DNA of 64,000 bases from Maritimibacter sp. (GTDB lineage: Bacteria; Pseudomonadota; Alphaproteobacteria; Rhodobacterales; Rhodobacteraceae): assembly GCA_002701395.1 (NCBI GenBank), contig NZVC01000022.1, forward strand, positions 295,575 to 359,574. The letters are read 5' to 3'. The position numbers were made by a program, and so were the translations under genes. Below, one piece after another: positions 59,893-64,000 of this stretch (position 1 is the stretch's first letter; each line of letters begins with the position of its first letter). The notes beneath the pieces are model-generated. The model was given only the letters and a program-made list of their open reading frames with translations. It did not search any database and had not been told where the DNA came from.

Positions 59893-62800
59893 GTGAAGCT
59901 GCCAAGCTGTTGTTCGGGCATCGCGTTGCCCAGCAGGTCCGCGACCTCGCCGTCGTTCAGGGTGATGGTGTAGGTGCCATTGTCCTCGGGCACCCAGAAC
60001 CCGCCCGGCGGCGTGATTTCGTAGGTCGCGGTGCGCGGCGCGCCATCGGCGCTGACGTCCACCCCGACCAGCGTGGCTGCGGCGACAAAGCTGCCTCCGG
60101 CGCCCGTCACCGTGACGTCGAGGCTGTCCAGCGTCGACACGTCGATGCCGGTTTCGTCGTCGAAGGTGACCTCGAACTGATAGGTGCTTTCCGGCGTCGT
60201 GACGTCCGGCGCGACCAGTTCAGCCACCGGAGCGGCCGTGTCCGGCTCGCCCGCGACGACCAGCTCGATCGCCTTGACCGCCGGGTTCTCGACGTCGTGC
60301 AGGAAGGACACGTCGACCGTGCCATCGCTGACGAGCGTGTAGGTCACGACCGAGCCGACGTTGAAGCCGCCGCCAAGGCCATAGGGGTCGATGTTGGCCA
60401 GTTCCGCCGGGACCGAGCCATCGACGCTGACGTCGAACACGCGGTCGCCACTCGGATCACCGCTGCCGTCTGCGTCGAAAAGCCCGGTGTAAAGCTCGGC
60501 CACGTAAATGCGCAGCTCGACCTCGGTGCCTTCGGGAACGTCGAAGGAATACGACATTTCACCATTCAGATCGCCGGTGGTGTCGTACCGCTCGATCCCC
60601 ATCACAGCGTCGGTGATCCCGTACTCCGCGAGACCCGAGATATCGACGGACGCGCCGGTCGTGTAGATGTTGTTCGAGCCTTGGTTCACCAGATACGGCG
60701 AGTTCTGCGCGTCGGTGTCCGCGGTCCAGTCCGGCCCGCCGTCCGACGCAACCTGGTTCACGCCGCCGGCGTTGACGCGGTACAGCACGTCGCCCGGCTG
60801 CGGCGGGACATCCTCGTTAACGGTCAGCGGCACAACCTGCGTGGTCGTGGACGTGCCGTCGCTTGCGGTCACCTCGATCGAATAGGTGCCGTCATCCGGC
60901 TCTCCCGTCGTCCACGCGAAGCTGCCGGTGCCGTCACCGTTGTCGGTGAAGCTGTAGCTGGCCGGATCGACGGGCGTTCCGTCGGAGTCGTCGGTCACGT
61001 CGACCGACAGCGCGATCGTATCGCCCTCGGCATCCGTCGCGACGATGGCGAAACTCGCATCCTCGCCTTCGGTGATCACGATCGCGGGGATCGCGTCGAT
61101 GGCCGGGGCCGCGTTCTCGCTGTAGGTCAGGTAGACCGGAGCGGACACCGGGCCCAGCGGCAGGTCGTCGTTGGCCGGGTCGATGACCGCCGCGACGAAG
61201 CCGAGCGGAAGCTGCGCTTCGTTGAGCGGAAGGTCGTAGCCCGGCACCTGCGTGAAGTCGAACATCGTCGTGATGTCCTGCACCGTGCCGTCCAGCAGGA
61301 TGTCGACGGTCTGGAACTCGGCTGCGTTGTTGGCCGGGAAGTCCGACGCCTCTAGCGCGGCAAGCTGGGCGTCCAGCTGGTCGCCGTAGGTGCCGGTGAA
61401 GTTGTTCTCGACCGGCTGGATGATGCCCTTGGTCAGGACGATCCGCGCGGTCTGACCCGCTTCGCCCTGAATGGTGACCGTGGGACCGCCGTCGGCGTAG
61501 GTGCCGACATCGCCCGCATCAAGGCCGTTGACATGCAGCGTGACGCCAAGGTCCGGGCTGTCCTGCGAGGCAAGGCCAAGGCTGCCGCCCTGATTGTTCG
61601 CCCCCATCTGCTGACCGGTGGCGGTGGTGCCGTCCTCGAAGGTGATAGTGAAGGTCGATCCGATCAGTTCGGCGCCCGAGATGCCGCCGATGTCCCAGGT
61701 GGGGTCGGCGCCGCTGTCGAGCGTGCCCTTATCGGCCCCGGCAATCGAATTCGGGTCCATATCGACCGAAAAACCGACCGTGTCGCCCGGTTCGAACCCG
61801 CCATTGGTGGCAGTGTCGAAGGTCAGGCGCAAACCCTCGAAGCCGTCGATGCCGCCAGCGCCGATATAGGCCGCCGAGGTCGGCGCATTGACGCCCGTGC
61901 CGCTGTCGCTGTTGATCTCAAGCTGCTTGGCGATGGTGTCGCCGGCCAGCCCGAAGGGGTCGAACACGCTGTCGGGATACAGGGCATCGGTCACGTCGAT
62001 GTCCAGCTGCACGATCTTCTTGGTGCCGGTGTTGGTCAGCACGAACGAGTCACCGCCGAAGTTCGAAATCTGGACGTCGTTGCTGTCCACCGTGACGGCC
62101 AGCGTCGCCGCACCTCCGGTGGGCTGCGGCGCCTCGCGGACGACGATGGCAGACAGCTTGGCGTTGTCGGCGCTGGCCTCCAGCGTGATGTCCAGCTTGT
62201 CCAGTTCGTCGAACTGGTCCGGCGAGAACGTGTCCGGCAGCTGGATCACCACCGGCTGATTGATGTCGCCCCCCGTCTCGGCAAGGATGTCGAGGTTGGC
62301 GACGACCAGTTGGCCCTCGACGTAGACGTCGAACACCCGGCCGCCGATGGCGGTGCCGTCCTGATAGATCTCGGCGAAATACAACTCGATGGTGTAGCTG
62401 CCGGGATCGACCGGGATCGAGAAGGACAAGGGTTCTGTCCCCGGCGCGCCGCCGAAGCGTTCGGTCTCGTACACGGTGCCGTCGAAGACCGGCTGGTCCG
62501 GGGTTCCGCCCAAACCATCCTCGAACACGGTGCCGTTGTCGGCATAGCTGTCCGCCTCGAAGTCGATGCCGTCCTGCGTCAGGGCCGGACCACCGACGTT
62601 CACCGCCGCCACGATGGGCGCGATATCGTCCTCGGTCACGGTGGCGGACGCGGTGGTGCCGTCGATGACCGCCGGGCCGCTGACCACCGAGGTCAGCGTG
62701 ACGGTGACCGCGTCGTCGCCGTTGTCCAGCGCGTCGTTCGGCACCTGCACGGTGATCTCGCCGTCACCGATAGCAAGCGACTGGGTCAGGCCGGAGGTGA

Positions 62801-64000
62801 CCGTGCCGTTGATGTCGACCGAATACGCGACCTCGACATAGGACGACGGCGGGGTGTCGAAGGTCACCGGGAAGACCAGCGTGGTAAAGCCGGTGTCGCC
62901 GGTTTCCTCGACCGTGGCCGAAACCGGGACGCCGACGCTGACAAACGAGACCGGCGAGCCGCCGACGGCGACGATCTCGATCCCCTTGATCGCCGGGTTC
63001 TCGATCCCGTGCAGGAATTCAAGGTTGATGGTGCCGTCGCTGACCACGGTATGGGTCACCACGGCGGCCTTGTTGAACGCACCGGCCAGCGCGTACTGGT
63101 CGATGTCCTGGAAGGCGGACGGAACGGTGCCGTCGACGCTGACGCTGAACACGCGGTCGCCGGTCGGGTCGCCGCTGGTGTCCTGATCCAGAAGCCCGTC
63201 GTAGTTCTCGGCCAGCAGCAGGCGGATCTCGACCTCTGTGCCCGCGGGCACGTCGAAGGAATACGCCATCTCGCCCGACGGATCGTCCACGGCATCCCAC
63301 CGCTCGATCCCGTAGACCTCGGCCGGTGCGCCGTAGCCTGCGACATCCGTCAGATCGATGGGTCCGGTCGGCACGCCGGTGTCCGGGAAGTCGTTGTTCG
63401 AGCCCGGATTGGTCAGGAAGCTGGAGTTCTCGGAATCCGTGTCGCCGGTCCAGTCCGGGCCGCCGTCGGAGGCCGCCACGGTCGGGCCGCCCGCGTTGAC
63501 GCGGTACAGGATGACGCCGTCGACCGGGCCATCGTCGTTCAGGATGGTGACCGGCGTCACCGGCGTGGCGATGTAGGACCCTGCCCCGCTGACCGAAACC
63601 AGCGCGACTTCGATGGTCTCGCTGAACTCGGCGTCGGTGTCGCCGATGATGTCGATGGCAAAGGTGAAATCAGCCGAGTTGCCGGCGATCTCGCCCGACA
63701 GGCTGTAGGTGCCGGTCGATTCATTGAACACCGCACCCGGCACGGTGAAGTCCACCTCGGGCGTCGCGCCGTTGGTGGCGCCGCGGATCTCAAGGTCGAA
63801 GAACACCGTTTCGCCGGACGGCACGACCTCGGACGATTGCACAGTCACCGAAACGCCGGTGGTGCCGCTGTCGCCCTCGGCCACCGCCGTGGGCACGACC
63901 GAGATGCCGGGGCCGCCGGGCGTGGTGTCCAGCGCCACGATCTCGACCGCGTTGATCAGCGGGTTCTCGGTCACGTGGGAGAAGTCGATGTCGATGGTGC
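59889..64000 (-). CDS. N-terminal part of giant extracellular repeat protein, partial (5' end off window)
   Basis: More than 1360 residues, open through the right edge (TIDIDFSHVTENPLINAVEIVALD continues a malectin-type domain upstream, so the GTG at 63974 is not a real start). Order: Calx-beta-like (about 25-150), malectin-like (150-330; YRVNAGGPTVAASDGGPDWTGDT, DRVFSVSVDG, IENPAIKGIEIVA), Calx-beta (335-440), malectin (445-610), unknown beta domain (615-950), Ig/cadherin-like (950-1045), malectin (1050-1230), Ig-like (1230-1361). Malectins and LamG suggest binding of glycans. The frame stops at 59889, one base out of phase with the next segment. Joined, the visible protein would exceed 2,800 residues. 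Confidence 0.78.
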   Translation of the reverse strand, partial: TIDIDFSHVTENPLINAVEIVALDTTPGGPGISVVPTAVAEGDSGTTGVSVTVQSSEVVPSGETVFFDLEIRGATNGATPEVDFTVPGAVFNESTGTYSLSGEIAGNSADFTFAIDIIGDTDAEFSETIEVALVSVSGAGSYIATPVTPVTILNDDGPVDGVILYRVNAGGPTVAASDGGPDWTGDTDSENSSFLTNPGSNNDFPDTGVPTGPIDLTDVAGYGAPAEVYGIERWDAVDDPSGEMAYSFDVPAGTEVEIRLLLAENYDGLLDQDTSGDPTGDRVFSVSVDGTVPSAFQDIDQYALAGAFNKAAVVTHTVVSDGTINLEFLHGIENPAIKGIEIVAVGGSPVSFVSVGVPVSATVEETGDTGFTTLVFPVTFDTPPSSYVEVAYSVDINGTVTSGLTQSLAIGDGEITVQVPNDALDNGDDAVTVTLTSVVSGPAVIDGTTASATVTEDDIAPIVAAVNVGGPALTQDGIDFEADSYADNGTVFEDGLGGTPDQPVFDGTVYETERFGGAPGTEPLSFSIPVDPGSYTIELYFAEIYQDGTAIGGRVFDVYVEGQLVVANLDILAETGGDINQPVVIQLPDTFSPDQFDELDKLDITLEASADNAKLSAIVVREAPQPTGGAATLAVTVDSNDVQISNFGGDSFVLTNTGTKKIVQLDIDVTDALYPDSVFDPFGLAGDTIAKQLEINSDSGTGVNAPTSAAYIGAGGIDGFEGLRLTFDTATNGGFEPGDTVGFSVDMDPNSIAGADKGTLDSGADPTWDIGGISGAELIGSTFTITFEDGTTATGQQMGANNQGGSLGLASQDSPDLGVTLHVNGLDAGDVGTYADGGPTVTIQGEAGQTARIVLTKGIIQPVENNFTGTYGDQLDAQLAALEASDFPANNAAEFQTVDILLDGTVQDITTMFDFTQVPGYDLPLNEAQLPLGFVAAVIDPANDDLPLGPVSAPVYLTYSENAAPAIDAIPAIVITEGEDASFAIVATDAEGDTIALSVDVTDDSDGTPVDPASYSFTDNGDGTGSFAWTTGEPDDGTYSIEVTASDGTSTTTQVVPLTVNEDVPPQPGDVLYRVNAGGVNQVASDGGPDWTADTDAQNSPYLVNQGSNNIYTTGASVDISGLAEYGITDAVMGIERYDTTGDLNGEMSYSFDVPEGTEVELRIYVAELYTGLFDADGSGDPSGDRVFDVSVDGSVPAELANIDPYGLGGGFNVGSVVTYTLVSDGTVDVSFLHDVENPAVKAIELVVAGEPDTAAPVAELVAPDVTTPESTYQFEVTFDDETGIDVSTLDSLDVTVTGAGGSFVAAATLVGVDVSADGAPRTATYEITPPGGFWVPEDNGTYTITLNDGEVADLLGNAMPEQQLGSFT

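Noticed and set aside
56527-59973. A 1,148-residue plus-strand ORF opposite the repeat protein
   Set aside because: It is the antisense of a repetitive G+C-rich gene, with Arg/Val/Asp-rich low-complexity sequence. The minus strand shows clear cadherin-like and LamG motifs.
55545-64000. RTX toxin or hemolysin-type calcium repeat protein
   Set aside because: No GGxGxDxUx nonapeptide tandems are present; the acidic motifs belong to cadherin-like and Calx-beta repeats.
1-64000. CRISPR array, insertion sequence, integrase, tRNA-associated attachment site
   Set aside because: I looked for evenly spaced short repeats, transposase or integrase motifs and tRNA-like folds and saw none; a tool-based search could still find a tRNA missed by eye.

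Overview
The window is G+C-rich DNA (estimated by eye at about two thirds, not counted) from a free-living alphaproteobacterium. The gene complement fits Rhodobacterales (Roseobacter/Paracoccaceae type): a bgsBA-like mixed-linkage glucan locus, tripartite tricarboxylate (Tct) transport, many periplasmic-binding-protein ABC importers and many LysR/IclR regulators. This placement is inferred from content; no rRNA or marker gene is present. No tRNA, rRNA, CRISPR array, insertion sequence or phage gene was recognised. There is little housekeeping content, so this looks like an accessory catabolic region (chromid, plasmid or chromosomal island).

Layout: (1) 1-1782, end of a glycerol-3-phosphate uptake operon (ugpB, partial ugpA). 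(2) 2128-8102, exopolysaccharide locus: a small outer-membrane-like protein and a Cache-HAMP receptor on the plus strand; a BgsA-like synthase, a BgsB-like membrane-fusion protein and a GH8 glucanase on the minus strand. (3) 8146-14428, an SDR plus a ydcSTUV-patD-like polyamine/aminobutyraldehyde operon. (4) 14680-20304, a LysR regulator divergent from creatininase, AllA-like, HyuA-like and HyuB genes. (5) 20482-30165, an NTF2-like secreted protein, then a seven-gene minus-strand operon (CodA-like amidohydrolase, FAD oxidase, quinone reductase, ABC importer, FolD) divergent from an IclR regulator and a second, active-site-altered FolD. (6) 30202-35463, an amino-acid dehydrogenase with TctCBA, divergent from a LysR regulator. 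(7) 35464-40107, a Rieske oxygenase split over two genes, a glutamine-synthetase-like ligase and an unknown protein, divergent from a second IclR regulator. (8) 40112-52695, a ten-gene operon with a dipeptide-type ABC importer and the D-hydantoinase set (amidohydrolase, D-carbamoylase, DapA-like lyase, SDR, hydantoinase, hydantoin racemase), divergent from a LysR regulator. (9) 52761-55454, an alpha/beta hydrolase, a DMT exporter and a LysR regulator. (10) 55545-64000, a giant extracellular repeat protein (malectin, Calx-beta, cadherin-like and LamG modules) broken by two frameshifts and running off the right edge.

From about 15.7 to 51.7 kb nearly every enzyme family acts on amide, hydantoin, ureido or amine C-N bonds or on one-carbon units, with four importers interleaved. 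Three promoters there (near 20.45, 28.43 and 39.30 kb) share an IclR-like operator motif, which suggests partial co-regulation. The most unusual items are the split Rieske oxygenase with its GS-like partner, the paired FolD proteins with altered motifs, the HyuA with degraded ATP-binding motifs, and the doubly frameshifted giant surface protein.
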